A DNA stretch of 13,052 nt from Thermomicrobiales bacterium (GTDB taxonomy: Bacteria > Chloroflexota > Chloroflexia > Thermomicrobiales > UBA6265), in contig JAUJMG010000073.1 in assembly GCA_030446955.1 (NCBI GenBank), positions 1-13,052 on the forward strand, in the 5' to 3' direction. Below, piece after piece: positions 12,824 through 13,052 of the stretch. How positions within the stretch are numbered: the stretch's first letter is position 1; every line of letters begins with the position of its first letter. Below the pieces are notes generated by a model, which did not search any database, was not told where the DNA came from, and saw only the letters and a program-made list of their open reading frames with translations. The position numbers and the translations under genes are program-made.

Positions 12824-13051
12824 ATGCGGGATCACGTCGTGGAAAGTGCCCATCTCATCGCCGAGCTGGAAGAGATCCGCGCCCGGAACGCCGAGTTGGA
12901 GGCGCGGCTAGCGGCACAAGCCGTTACGGAGCGGGAAGTCAGCGAGCAACTGCAACAACGCACGGCCGAGCTGGCGATTGTCAACAGCGTCCAGCAAGCG
13001 CTTGCTGAGCAGTTGGACATGCAAGCGATCGTCGACGTCGTTGGCGACTAG
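12824..13051 (+). CDS. N-terminal fragment of a coiled-coil/GAF-type sensor protein, ended by a TAG
   Basis: From ATG 12824 the frame encodes 75 residues. A heptad-like coiled coil (HLIAELEEIRARNAELEARL ... SEQLQQRTAEL) is followed by AIVNSVQQALAEQLDMQAIVDVVGD. That last part resembles the start of GAF-containing signalling proteins of Chloroflexota and relatives, where the GAF domain continues past VGD. Here a TAG at 13049-13051 stops the frame, with one base left in the window. So the gene is either truncated, a short coiled-coil protein, or restarts beyond the edge. ATG 12761 is in frame but has no ribosome site; ATG 12824 has AAAGG 8 nt upstream and is preferred. It begins 66 nt after the MFS-cNMP gene and may be co-transcribed with it. 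Confidence 0.6.
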   Translation: MRDHVVESAHLIAELEEIRARNAELEARLAAQAVTEREVSEQLQQRTAELAIVNSVQQALAEQLDMQAIVDVVGD

Positions 13052-13052
13052 A

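Overview
This window is GC-rich bacterial chromosome of housekeeping character. The gene families and sequence style point to the Chloroflexota, probably class Thermomicrobia (Sphaerobacter/Nitrolancea-like). That placement is inferred from memory of protein style (ScpA/ScpB, a divergent sigma-54, GAF/coiled-coil sensor proteins) and was not tested by alignment. Neither end of the window falls at a natural boundary: an ABC transporter gene enters from the left, and a sensor-like ORF reaches the right edge.

Left block (1-2674, + strand) is a tight run. It holds the 3' end of an OppD/DppD-type peptide-transport ATPase, a complete OppF/DppF-type ATPase, a small membrane-embedded site-2-type protease (M50) and a small HD-domain protein. 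Gaps are -1, 3 and 9 nt, so one transcript is likely. After a 136-nt gap with a 7-bp hairpin comes scpA-scpB (2811-4281), the non-SMC partners of SMC in chromosome condensation. scpB overlaps scpA by 20 nt.

Middle block (4506-7614, - strand) is convergent with scpAB. It holds a NifS/IscS-type cysteine desulfurase, preceded in the same direction by an Rrf2-family regulator with three Cys spaced as in [Fe-S]-binding members. Upstream of the regulator is a good sigma-70-type promoter with a perfect dyad across its -35/spacer, which suggests an autoregulated iron-sulfur/cysteine sulfur circuit. A second, CBS-domain-bearing M50 protease lies further upstream. A 578-nt divergent regulatory region (7615-8192) follows.

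Right block (8193-end): rpoN (sigma-54) with an unusual C4 zinc-ribbon-like insertion and a glutamine-poor Region I; a candidate bidirectional terminator; a small unknown protein on the - strand (9885-10214); a tRNA-Arg(CCG) with its own promoter; a 436-nt non-coding, hairpin-rich stretch; a large fusion of an MFS efflux-type transporter with a C-terminal cyclic-nucleotide-binding domain (10931-12757); and the N-terminus of a coiled-coil/GAF-like sensor protein that meets a TAG stop three bases before the window ends.

No mobile elements, CRISPR arrays, prophage genes or rRNAs were seen. The most noteworthy items are the zinc-ribbon sigma-54 with its layered promoter region, the transporter-cNMP-binding fusion with its structured leader, and the Rrf2 promoter/operator.
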